Positions 46,922 through 56,401 of a DNA stretch of 64,000 nt are shown here, one piece after another (position 1 is the first letter of the stretch; each line of letters begins with the position of its first letter). The translations under genes were made by a program, and so were the position numbers. Below the pieces are notes generated by a model that saw only the letters and a program-made list of their open reading frames with translations, ran no database searches and had not been told where the DNA came from. This stretch comes from Bacillota bacterium (GTDB lineage: Bacteria; Bacillota; Clostridia; Christensenellales; Pumilibacteraceae), in contig WRAF01000001.1 in assembly GCA_009780325.1 (NCBI GenBank), positions 61,048 to 125,047 on the forward strand, written 5' to 3'.

Positions 46922-48217
46922 ATGGATTTATTTGATTTAAATATCAATAAAAATGCTCCGTTGGCGGATCGAATGCGTCCGGCAAATCTTAGCGATTTTA
47001 TTGGGCAAGACCATATTGTGAAAAATGAGTCAGTTGTTAAGCGAGCAATAAAAGCAGATCGATTGGGGAGTTGTATTTTTTATGGTCCGCCAGGAGTTGG
47101 AAAAACTACACTTGCTATGGTGGTGGTTGCTTCAACTAAAGCAGAGCATGTTAGATTGAATGCTGTATCGAGTGGGGTGGCAGAGGCGAAAAAAATTATT
47201 GATGATGCTAGGCAAAGATTGAAAATGTATGGAAAGCGGACATATCTTTTGCTAGATGAATGTCATAGGTGGAATAAAGCTCAGTCGGATTCGGTGCTAG
47301 CAGCGATAGAAGATGGCACGATAATTTTTATTGGAACTACTACTGAAAATCCAAATTTATCAATGACGAGAGCGATTGTTTCAAGATGCAGAATTTTTGA
47401 ATTGAAATCTTTATCAAATGAAGATATTAAAATTGGGTTGAGGCGGGCGTCGGTTGATAAAGAAAAAGGATTAGGAAATTATAAATTGGAATTAAGTGAT
47501 GAGGCGGTTGATTTTTTTGCTTTTGCAGCTAGCGGTGATTTAAGAAATGCTTTAAATGGTTTAGAACTTGCTGTTCTTTCTACTGCTCCAACAAAAGATG
47601 GGATGATTATTATTGATTTAGATGTTGCGATAAGTTGTATGCAAAAAAAATCCTTTTCAGTTTCAGAAAGCACTTTTTTTGATATGCTTAGTGCATTTTG
47701 TAAATCTTTAAGAGGTAGTGATGTTGATGCTGCGTTATATTGGGGGTTTGCGTTGTTGGAGGCGGGATGTGATCCGTTGATTTTATTTAGAAGAATGATT
47801 GCTCATGCGAGTGAAGATATTGGAATGGCTGATAGTGGAGTATTAAAATTTGTAGTTTGTTGTATGGATGCTTATAAAAATATTGGAATGCCTGAGGGGG
47901 AATTAACATTGGCACATGCAATTATTTATGTTGCCAGTGCAAAAAAATCTTGTGCAGTCATTGAGGCAAGAGTTAGGGTAAAGAATGCGTTAAGCAGGAA
48001 TGGTGAAATTTTTGTTCCGTTACATTTGAGAAATAATAATCATTCAACATTTGAAAAATCAAAAATTCCTTATTTATATCCGCATGATTTTGGGGGATAT
48101 ATAAAGCAGCAATATTTGCCTGAAGGAGTGGTTGGAAATTTTTATAATCCAAGTGAAAATGGTGATGAAAAAATAATTAAAGAGTTTTTAGAAGATATTA
48201 AGAAAAATACAAAATAA
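46922..48217 (+). CDS. rarA: replication-associated recombination protein RarA/MgsA
   Basis: PLADRMRPANLSDFIGQDHIV, FYGPPGVGKTTLAMV, LLDECHRWNKAQSD, IGTTTENPN. Confidence 0.95.
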   Translation: MDLFDLNINKNAPLADRMRPANLSDFIGQDHIVKNESVVKRAIKADRLGSCIFYGPPGVGKTTLAMVVVASTKAEHVRLNAVSSGVAEAKKIIDDARQRLKMYGKRTYLLLDECHRWNKAQSDSVLAAIEDGTIIFIGTTTENPNLSMTRAIVSRCRIFELKSLSNEDIKIGLRRASVDKEKGLGNYKLELSDEAVDFFAFAASGDLRNALNGLELAVLSTAPTKDGMIIIDLDVAISCMQKKSFSVSESTFFDMLSAFCKSLRGSDVDAALYWGFALLEAGCDPLILFRRMIAHASEDIGMADSGVLKFVVCCMDAYKNIGMPEGELTLAHAIIYVASAKKSCAVIEARVRVKNALSRNGEIFVPLHLRNNNHSTFEKSKIPYLYPHDFGGYIKQQYLPEGVVGNFYNPSENGDEKIIKEFLEDIKKNTK

Positions 48218-48331
48218 TTTTAGATATTTCATCTATTTTGAAATACAAAATTCTGTGCAAACATATGATTTGCACTAATTAATATGAGATTCAATTAATT
48301 TAAAAATTCAAATTAATTCAAGGGGGAAAGA

Positions 48332-49057
48332 ATGTTAAAAATTAAAAATGCATCAAAGACTTATTCTAAACAAAGTATAAAAGCTGTTGATGGATTGAAT
48401 TTGGAATTAAAACCAGGGGAGATTTTTGGTTTTTTAGGACCTAATGGAGCTGGGAAAACCACCACTATTAAAATGGTGACTGGAATTTTAGAATTTGAAG
48501 AGGGACAAATAGAGGTTTGTGGAATTGATATAAAAAGGGATTCGATTGCTGCGAAATTGAATATCGGATATGTGTCTGACAATCATGTGCTTTATGACAA
48601 ACTAAGCGGAAGAGAGTATATCAATTTTATGGCGGATGTATATGGGGTTGATAATAAAACTAGAGAGCAAAGAGCGGGAGAACTGCTTAGAATTTTTGAT
48701 TTAGAGAGGGCTTTTGATTCGCCGATCAGTTCTTATTCGCATGGGATGAAGCAGAAAATTAGTATAATAGGCGCAATTATACATAATCCAAAACTATGGA
48801 TTTTAGATGAGCCGCTTTTGGGGCTTGATCCGCAGTCGGCTTTTGAATTGAAAAAACTGATGAGATCGCATTGTGATAAGGGAAATACTGTTTTCTTTTC
48901 TACACATATTCTTGAAGTTGCAGAAAAATTATGTGATAGAGTGGGAATGATAGTTAAAAGCAAATTATCGTTATTAGGTGATATGGAGCAAATTAAACGA
49001 ATCCAAGGTGATACAACTTTAGAAGAGTTGTTTCTAAAAATTGCAGGCGGCCATTAG
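48332..49057 (+). CDS. ABC transporter ATP-binding protein
   Basis: GFLGPNGAGKTTTIKMVTG, SSYSHGMKQKISIIGAIIHNPKLWILDEPLLGLDP. Confidence 0.95.
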   Translation: MLKIKNASKTYSKQSIKAVDGLNLELKPGEIFGFLGPNGAGKTTTIKMVTGILEFEEGQIEVCGIDIKRDSIAAKLNIGYVSDNHVLYDKLSGREYINFMADVYGVDNKTREQRAGELLRIFDLERAFDSPISSYSHGMKQKISIIGAIIHNPKLWILDEPLLGLDPQSAFELKKLMRSHCDKGNTVFFSTHILEVAEKLCDRVGMIVKSKLSLLGDMEQIKRIQGDTTLEELFLKIAGGH

Positions 49058-49093
49058 AAAACTATGCCCAAACATATGTTTGGGCATAGTTTT
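49058..49093. terminator. perfect 36-bp palindrome/terminator
   Basis: AAAACTATGCCCAAACATATGTTTGGGCATAGTTTT. Confidence 0.8.
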
Positions 49094-49161
49094 TGAAAGC
49101 ATTAATTTATTAAAACTCGCACAAAACATATAATTTAGAAAATCTGAAGAGAGGTATAATT

Positions 49162-50799
49162 TTGAAAGCATTTAAAACATTAATTAGGCTTTATTTAAAA
49201 GATATGATAAGACGGAGAGACAGAAAGCAGGCTGCAACATTTATAGTTTTAGGCTCATTATATTTAATAATAATGATTCTAGCAATTATTAGTATAATTT
49301 CCATGGGTGAAATAATTAAAGAATCAGGTTCAGTTGTGCAAGTATTGACTGCAATTTTGTTTTTTGATTTTACACTCACGGTAATTACGGGCACAGTTTC
49401 GGCAATAAGTTTTTTATTTTTATCAAAAGATAATGAATTTTTTGCGTCATTACCTATAAAACCTGGTACAATATTTATGGCAAAGTTTACAATATTGTTA
49501 ATGACTGAATTGCTTATCTCTTTAGCTATAATTCTTCCGACATTTTTAGTTTTGGGAATAGTTGTAGGTTTAAATCCGTTATTTTATTTTATGATTCCTG
49601 TTGCTATAATTTCGGTGCCAGTATTTGCTACTGTCGTGATAGCGCTGATTTCAATGCCTATTGTTTGGCTGTCTACAAAATTCAAAAATCGTGGACTTCT
49701 TAAAACAATTATAGCGCTAATTGTTTTTGTTGGTTTTTTTGCTCTTTATTTTATAATAATTAATATGGTTACAGCTGAAGCGGGAGATATAGATTTTTCT
49801 GCGCTTTCAATAACAAGTTATATCATTTATCCATTGTTTATGCTAATGAATTTTGCAACCAGAACTCCTGTATTTAGTCTTAGTCTAACATACTCAATGT
49901 TGGTTTCATTCATGACATTTATTGTGCCAATCATAGTGTTTTTAATGTTTTCTTATCTTTTATCACGTTCTGTCTATCAGAAAATAATTAGAAACTCACT
50001 AGAATCTAAAGGTAATGTCGTTAATAAATCAGGGCGTTTTGTTTCAGGTTCTATAAAGGGTGCGATTATGAGAAAAGAATGGCGAATGATAATTAGAGAT
50101 ACAGCAGTTGCTGTGAATACAATTGCTATGATTTTGCTAGCTCCGATAATAGTTATTTTTTCAGTTGTTGGTGCAGGAGCTGGGTTTAGTGATTTTGGTG
50201 CAGAGACGGCTAAGCTGATAGAATGGTCAATGGGAATAATTATAATGATGATGATGACTATAGGGTTGAACGGAGCAGGGAGTTGTATATCTAGAGAAGG
50301 ACCACAATTTTATTATATGAAAATGCTGCCTGTTTCTTATAAAGATCAAATTAAAGCAAAGCAAAATTTTTATAATATCATTTCTATAGTTGCCATCATA
50401 TTAAGTTTATTGTCATTAGTAATCTTTACTTTAATCAGAGGTACTTTTATTTGGTGGGTACCAATACTTATTATGATTGGCGCTATTGTGTGGTCAATTG
50501 CTGTCACTAATTTATCAATTTATTTTGATCTAAGAAATCCTAAACTGGATTGGAGGAATATTAAAGAAGTGGTAAAGAGGCTTAAAAATCAGGTTGTGTA
50601 TTTAGTTTGGATGATATTTGCTTTATTTGTATTTGGCGGAATGTTGGGCGGCGTGGCGGTATCTGAAGCTTTGGGGATAAATGCAGAGATTTTTATGATG
50701 GTTTATTTGGCAGTATTTGCTTTGATAGGATTTATTGCAGCATTTTTATTTAACATGCTTTTACATAAGAGCATAAAAAATCTATTTAGTGCTCAATAG
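49162..50799 (+). CDS. ABC-2-type exporter permease
   Basis: Many TM segments, adjacent to the ABC ATPase gene. Confidence 0.85.
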   Translation: MKAFKTLIRLYLKDMIRRRDRKQAATFIVLGSLYLIIMILAIISIISMGEIIKESGSVVQVLTAILFFDFTLTVITGTVSAISFLFLSKDNEFFASLPIKPGTIFMAKFTILLMTELLISLAIILPTFLVLGIVVGLNPLFYFMIPVAIISVPVFATVVIALISMPIVWLSTKFKNRGLLKTIIALIVFVGFFALYFIIINMVTAEAGDIDFSALSITSYIIYPLFMLMNFATRTPVFSLSLTYSMLVSFMTFIVPIIVFLMFSYLLSRSVYQKIIRNSLESKGNVVNKSGRFVSGSIKGAIMRKEWRMIIRDTAVAVNTIAMILLAPIIVIFSVVGAGAGFSDFGAETAKLIEWSMGIIIMMMMTIGLNGAGSCISREGPQFYYMKMLPVSYKDQIKAKQNFYNIISIVAIILSLLSLVIFTLIRGTFIWWVPILIMIGAIVWSIAVTNLSIYFDLRNPKLDWRNIKEVVKRLKNQVVYLVWMIFALFVFGGMLGGVAVSEALGINAEIFMMVYLAVFALIGFIAAFLFNMLLHKSIKNLFSAQ

Positions 50800-50887
50800 T
50801 GAAAAATAGTCTCAAACTAATGTTTGTGCGGCATTAAATATTTATTTTTTAAGCTTTCAGACAGAATCAAAAAGGAGAAATATAATT

Positions 50888-52690
50888 ATGAGTAAGAAAA
50901 ACATAAGAAATTTTTGTATAATTGCACACATTGACCATGGAAAATCAACTTTGGCCGATAGACTTATTGAGTTTACCGGTACTGTTTCAAAGCGTGAGTT
51001 TCAAGATCAGCTTTTGGATAGCATGGATTTAGAGCGTGAGCGTGGCATAACAATAAAATTGACTCCTGTGAGAATGAATTTTTTTCACGAGGGACAAGAT
51101 TATATTTTGAATTTGATTGATACGCCAGGTCATGTGGATTTTACTTATGAAGTATCAAGGTCGCTTGCTGCATGCGAAGGGGCGATTTTGGTTGTGGATG
51201 CATCGCAAGGTGTTGAGGCGCAAACTTTAGCAAATGTATATCTAGCAATTGATAATAATTTAGAAATTTTGCCTGTCATTAACAAGGTGGATTTGCCATC
51301 TGCACGTCCTGATGAAATTAAAAAAGAGATTGAGGACATAATTGGGCTGGACGCAAGCAATGCTCCGTTGATTAGTGCAAAAGAGGGGCTTAATATTGAG
51401 GAGGTTTTGCGGCAGGCGGTTTCGGTTTTTCCTGCACCAAAGGGTGATGAAAATACATCTTTAAAAGCACTCATTTTTGATTCTTATTATGATAATTATA
51501 GAGGAGCGGTTTGTTTAGTTAGAATTATAGATGGTATAGTCAAGGCTGGTATGAAAATAAAAATGATGGCGACAGGTAAAATCTTTGAGGTAACAGAAGT
51601 TGGATTTTTCTCGCCTAAAAATGTGCCTGCATCTAGTTTGGCGGCTGGGCAGGTTGGGTATGTGTGTGCAAGTATAAAAAATGTAGCAGATACCGCTCCT
51701 GGTGATACTATTACTGATGCTGAACATCCTACAAGTGAGCCTTGTGCGGGATATAAAAAAGTTACTCCCGTAGTTTATTGCGGAATTTTTCCTATTGATG
51801 GGTCAAAGTATGGGGACTTAAAAGATGCTTTAGAAAAATTAAGATTAAATGATGCATCTTTATTTTATGAGCAAGAATCCTCTGCAGCATTAGGATTTGG
51901 TTTTAGGTGTGGGTTTTTAGGATTATTGCATATGGAGATAATTGCTGAGCGGCTGGAAAGGGAGTTTAATTTGGATTTGATTACGACGGCGCCAGGTGTT
52001 AATTATAACATGATAAAGACAAATGGAGAGGTTGTGACGGTGACTAATCCTAGCAATATGCCGCCGCTTGTTGAAATTGATTATATTGAAGAACCTATAG
52101 CATTGGTGCATGTGTTTACTCCGCCAGAATATATAGGACCCATTATGGATTTATGTAATGAAAAGCGAGGGATTTATAAAGACATGATTTATTTGGATAA
52201 AACTCGTGTCAAACTAGTGTATGACATACCTTTAAATGAGATTGTTTATGATTTTTTTGATGGGTTAAAATCTAGAACTAGGGGATATGCCAGTCTAGAC
52301 TATGAAATTACTGGATATATTGAAAGTGATTTAGTTAGGATGGATGTGCTATTAAATAATGAAATTTGTGATGCTTTGAGTATAATTGTTCATAGAGAAA
52401 AAGCGTATGCAAGAGGAAGAATGCTGGTGGAGAAATTGAAGGAAGTTATTCCAAGACAAATGTTTGAAGTGCCTATACAGGCTGCAATAGGCAGCAAGGT
52501 AATTGCAAGAGAGACAGTTAAAGCGATGCGAAAAGATGTTTTGGCTAAATGTTATGGTGGGGATATTTCAAGAAAAAGAAAGCTATTAGAAAAACAAAAG
52601 GAAGGAAAAAAGAAGATGCGGCAGGTTGGGAGTGTAGAGGTTCCGAGTGAGGCATTTATGACGGTATTGAAGCTGGATACAAAAAAATAA
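50888..52690 (+). CDS. lepA: elongation factor 4
   Basis: [52 protein letters not shown]. Confidence 0.97.
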   Translation: MSKKNIRNFCIIAHIDHGKSTLADRLIEFTGTVSKREFQDQLLDSMDLERERGITIKLTPVRMNFFHEGQDYILNLIDTPGHVDFTYEVSRSLAACEGAILVVDASQGVEAQTLANVYLAIDNNLEILPVINKVDLPSARPDEIKKEIEDIIGLDASNAPLISAKEGLNIEEVLRQAVSVFPAPKGDENTSLKALIFDSYYDNYRGAVCLVRIIDGIVKAGMKIKMMATGKIFEVTEVGFFSPKNVPASSLAAGQVGYVCASIKNVADTAPGDTITDAEHPTSEPCAGYKKVTPVVYCGIFPIDGSKYGDLKDALEKLRLNDASLFYEQESSAALGFGFRCGFLGLLHMEIIAERLEREFNLDLITTAPGVNYNMIKTNGEVVTVTNPSNMPPLVEIDYIEEPIALVHVFTPPEYIGPIMDLCNEKRGIYKDMIYLDKTRVKLVYDIPLNEIVYDFFDGLKSRTRGYASLDYEITGYIESDLVRMDVLLNNEICDALSIIVHREKAYARGRMLVEKLKEVIPRQMFEVPIQAAIGSKVIARETVKAMRKDVLAKCYGGDISRKRKLLEKQKEGKKKMRQVGSVEVPSEAFMTVLKLDTKK

Positions 52691-52712
52691 ATTAGTGGGT
52701 TTTATCAAGGTA

Positions 52713-52748
52713 AAAACTCTGCACAAACTAGAGTTGATGCAGAGTTTT
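52713..52748 (+). terminator. lepA terminator
   Basis: AAAACTCTGCA...TGCAGAGTTTT. Confidence 0.75.
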
Positions 52749-52760
52749 AATTAATTTATT

Positions 52761-53825
52761 ATGCAAAATAATTTAGGTCTTTATATTCATATTCCTTTTT
52801 GCAACTCAAAATGTACTTATTGTGATTTTGTTTCTTTTGATGATGCAAAAGATATGCAAAGAAATTATGTGACAAATCTAATAAAAGAAATTGAGTTTGA
52901 ATCGTACAAAACTAACAAAAAGATAGATACAATATTTATTGGAGGCGGAACACCTTCATCATTATATCAGGGTGCGTTAAGTCAAATATTCAAAACTATT
53001 AATGACAGATTTAAAATAGATGAAAATATAGAATTTAGTATAGAGGCAAATCCTGAATCATGCAATCAAGGGTTTATTAAGGAGTGTGTAGACATTGGAG
53101 TCAATAGATTGAGCTTAGGCTTGCAGTCAGCTTGCGACAAAATACTAAAAAACATAAGAAAACATACATTTTTTGATTTTATTAATGCTGTTTCTCTTGC
53201 CAAAAAATATAAAATTAATAATATAAATTCAGACATTATGCTAGGTTTACCTTCTCAGTCTATAGCTGATGTTATAAATACAATTGATGAAATAATTAAA
53301 TTAGAGGTTAGTCATATTTCTGTGTATGGGTTAAAAATAGAAGATGGGACAGTTTTGCAAAAGCAAGGTTATCAAGTGGATGAGGATTTATCTGTGCAAA
53401 TGTATAATACTGCATATCAGAAACTCAAAGCATTTGGTTTTATTAGATATGAAGTTAGTAATTTTGCTAAAAAAGGTTTTGAGTGCAGACATAATAAAAA
53501 ATACTGGAATTTAAGTGAATATTTAGGGGTTGGATTAAATGCAAGTTCACTATATGATGGAATTAGAAAAACTAATACTTGTGACATGAATCAATATTTT
53601 AAAGGTATATTTTTGGGCAGTCAAGAAAAATCAGATTTTCTAATAGAAAAAATTATGCTAGGGTTAAGGACAAGTGACGGTGTGGACATAAAATATATAG
53701 ACCAAACAAATAAAAAACTCTGTACATTCATAGAGAATGGTATAGTATTCATAGAAAATGGCAGATTAAAAATTAAAGAGGAACATTTTTATATAATGAA
53801 TTCAATTATTTCAGCATTGATTTAA
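52761..53825 (+). CDS. hemW: radical SAM heme chaperone HemW-like
   Basis: LGLYIHIPFCNSKCTYCDF, DTIFIGGGTPSSL, NRLSLGLQS. Confidence 0.93.
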   Translation: MQNNLGLYIHIPFCNSKCTYCDFVSFDDAKDMQRNYVTNLIKEIEFESYKTNKKIDTIFIGGGTPSSLYQGALSQIFKTINDRFKIDENIEFSIEANPESCNQGFIKECVDIGVNRLSLGLQSACDKILKNIRKHTFFDFINAVSLAKKYKINNINSDIMLGLPSQSIADVINTIDEIIKLEVSHISVYGLKIEDGTVLQKQGYQVDEDLSVQMYNTAYQKLKAFGFIRYEVSNFAKKGFECRHNKKYWNLSEYLGVGLNASSLYDGIRKTNTCDMNQYFKGIFLGSQEKSDFLIEKIMLGLRTSDGVDIKYIDQTNKKLCTFIENGIVFIENGRLKIKEEHFYIMNSIISALI

Positions 53826-53840
53826 GGAATTTAAAAAACA

Positions 53841-53878
53841 CCACGATAGAGTATTTTATTACTTTATCGTGGCTTTTT
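53841..53878 (+). terminator. hemW terminator
   Basis: CCACGATAGAGTATTTTATTACTTTATCGTGG then CTTTTT. Confidence 0.75.
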
Positions 53879-54064
53879 AACAAGGAGATGTAATGCAATA
53901 TGCGATGTATTTTTCAACATTGCTGCATTACATTCCCTTGATATTAATAGTATGGGAAAATAATGTGATTTATATGTAATAAAAAAAATGTTATTATTTG
54001 GAAAATTTTAATATCAAATTTGCTAGACATTTAAGATATTTGGTGTTATAATAATAGCATTAAA

Positions 54065-54874
54065 ATGGATGTTTTTATTGGAATGAAAAATATTTTTTTA
54101 TTGAGTAGTGCGTTGACATATATTGTTTATGCTGCAATTGGATTAGCTGCATTCATTTTAGCGTGCTCAATAGTTAGATTGGTGCATTGGTTGCTGACAA
54201 AAAATAAACATCTAGCTGAAGAATATGCCCCGCAGGAAATATCACTATCAGCTACTTCTAAGTATGCAGCGCTGCTTCCTTCTTCAGAAATTTTAGGATT
54301 AGATAATTTTAATAAGGATATCAAACAGAGAGAAATAGTGATTAAAATCACTAGCGATAATAATAAAACAGAAGACAATAGAAACTTAGCAGAAAATCTT
54401 GAAAAAATATTAACTAGACAAGATATTTTTGACAGAATAGAGTTTATGCGTAGAGATCCAGAACAATATCCAACTTTACCTTATTATAAAGATAAAGATG
54501 AAATAAAAAATATATCTTATGATTATATGATGTGTGGTGAGCGGGTATTTTGTTTTATTGAAAGTGAAGATAGCGGAATTACTGATACAGAAGAAAGAAA
54601 ATTATTAACTTTAAAAAATATTGGTTTTAGACTGCCTGATGGTAAGCTTAGTATTTATAAAGATTTAGAGCTTATAAAGATAAAAAATGATTTTTATTTA
54701 TTGGATACAGAAAGCAGGCTTAAAATAAATAAGAAGCAGATTTATGAGTTGGTGGATACAAGTTATAATTTTACTAATAAAAGTTTTTATGTTAATAGAG
54801 ATTTTGATGATGAGACAGAATTGAAAAAAGGTGAAAAAGAGATTGAAATATTTAATGCTGGATTTAATGTTTAA
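54065..54874 (+). CDS. hypothetical membrane-anchored protein
   Basis: Single N-terminal TM, charged cytoplasmic-type domain. Confidence 0.6.
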   Translation: MDVFIGMKNIFLLSSALTYIVYAAIGLAAFILACSIVRLVHWLLTKNKHLAEEYAPQEISLSATSKYAALLPSSEILGLDNFNKDIKQREIVIKITSDNNKTEDNRNLAENLEKILTRQDIFDRIEFMRRDPEQYPTLPYYKDKDEIKNISYDYMMCGERVFCFIESEDSGITDTEERKLLTLKNIGFRLPDGKLSIYKDLELIKIKNDFYLLDTESRLKINKKQIYELVDTSYNFTNKSFYVNRDFDDETELKKGEKEIEIFNAGFNV

Positions 54875-54943
54875 TGCTTTAATTTGCGAATTAAATTAAA
54901 GTCAAACATATGTTTTTAATAAATTTAAGGAGAAATATAAAAT

Positions 54944-55483
54944 ATGATTATTGAAATCGTGTCAAAAAATTATAACATTTCAGACAGGCTTAAAAACCTG
55001 ATTGAAAAAAAACTTGAAAAACTTGATAGGTATTTTGAAGAAGATACTAAAGTTAAAATTATGTTAAAAGCAATTCAAGTTTACCAGAATACTGAGCTGT
55101 TTTCATTAGAGCTAAGTATAGCAGCAGGTAAAGATATAATGAGGGTAGAAGTATCTGACAAAGATATGTTTGCTACAATTGATCTTGCTATTCCTAAGTT
55201 AGAAAAACAAATTATTAAGCATCGCAAAAAAGTAGCATCTAAATTTAAAAAGTTTAGAGAAAAAGTTATATCAGAGCAAGAGGTCAGTGAGGCAGAAGAA
55301 ATTAGAGCTGTTGTTAGGTCAAAAACATATGGACTTGTGCCTATGACTGTTGAAGATGCGATTGAAGAGCAAGAGTTAATTGGTCACAGTTTTTATGTGT
55401 TCTTAAATAAAACTACAAATGCTGTCAATGTTTTGTATAAAAGAAATGATGGTGATTATGGTTTGATTGAGACAATAGTTTAA
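54944..55483 (+). CDS. hpf: ribosome hibernation promoting factor, long form
   Basis: NYNISDRLKNLIEKKLEKLDRYFEEDTKVKIML...; C-terminal SKTYGLVPMTVEDAIEEQELIGHSFYVFLNKTTNAVNVLYKRNDGDYGLIE. Confidence 0.95.
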   Translation: MIIEIVSKNYNISDRLKNLIEKKLEKLDRYFEEDTKVKIMLKAIQVYQNTELFSLELSIAAGKDIMRVEVSDKDMFATIDLAIPKLEKQIIKHRKKVASKFKKFREKVISEQEVSEAEEIRAVVRSKTYGLVPMTVEDAIEEQELIGHSFYVFLNKTTNAVNVLYKRNDGDYGLIETIV

Positions 55484-55511
55484 TCATTTTAAATTAGGAA
55501 CAATATAATTC

Positions 55512-56282
55512 ATGAAGAAAATCGTATTTATTGATATTGATGGGACTCTTGTTTGTGACAAGGGTCAGGTTTCAAAACGTAATGTCGATGCTATTAAAAG
55601 AATAAAAGATTTAGGCTATATTCCAGTTATTTGTACGGGAAGGGCAGTAAATTTAGCAAAAAACATAATAGAACTGACAAAAGTTGATTACATGATTTTT
55701 GCAAACGGTGGCGGAGCATATGATTGCGGACAAAAGAAAGTAATTTATCAAAATGCAATTGATCATAATTTGGTTAATTGCGTGTGTAATGCAGTTAAAA
55801 ATGATGATATCAAAATAGAATATATTGCAAACGGCAATCTGGTTTCTCTATATATGCCGCAAGATACAGTAGTGCAGATAAATCTTGTTAGTTATCAGGC
55901 TGATATATTGCCTAGTGTAAAACAAATAATAGAAAGTTATGAATCTATAAAAATTGTACATAAGTCAAAGTTTTATTTAGATGATACATTTGCACCTGAT
56001 GGTGATCCAAGAACTCCTGATAAAAAAAGATTCTTTTATGATGTAGCATTAAAAAATACTTCTAAGGGTAGTGGTATTATTGGGCTCTGTAATATATTGA
56101 ACATAAAAAAGCAAGATAGAATTGCTATTGGTGATGAGTTTAATGATTTTAAGATGTTTTCTGAGTGTGGATTTAATGTGGCAATGGGCAATGCGCTGCC
56201 AAATTTAAAAAAAATAGCTGATTTTATAACTGACACAAACACTAACGATGGTGTTGCGCAATTTCTAGATACTCTTAATTAA
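55512..56282 (+). CDS. HAD superfamily hydrolase, Cof type
   Basis: IVFIDIDGTLVCDKGQVS, VICTGRAVNLAKN, IAIGDEFNDFKMF. Confidence 0.92.
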   Translation: MKKIVFIDIDGTLVCDKGQVSKRNVDAIKRIKDLGYIPVICTGRAVNLAKNIIELTKVDYMIFANGGGAYDCGQKKVIYQNAIDHNLVNCVCNAVKNDDIKIEYIANGNLVSLYMPQDTVVQINLVSYQADILPSVKQIIESYESIKIVHKSKFYLDDTFAPDGDPRTPDKKRFFYDVALKNTSKGSGIIGLCNILNIKKQDRIAIGDEFNDFKMFSECGFNVAMGNALPNLKKIADFITDTNTNDGVAQFLDTLN

Positions 56283-56401
56283 AATCAAAATTATAGTTAA
56301 TTAAATTTTTTTAATAAGTTATATTTTAGTTAACTTATACAAACTATAGTTTTTCACTATTTTTATATGCACAATATAGAAAAAAATGAGAGGAACAAAC
56401 G

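Noticed and set aside
54877-54943. Hairpin CTTTAATTTGCGAATTAAATTAAAG upstream of hpf as a raiA-associated RNA motif
   Set aside because: Only one short AT-rich stem; cannot be distinguished from a weak terminator of the upstream gene without a covariance search
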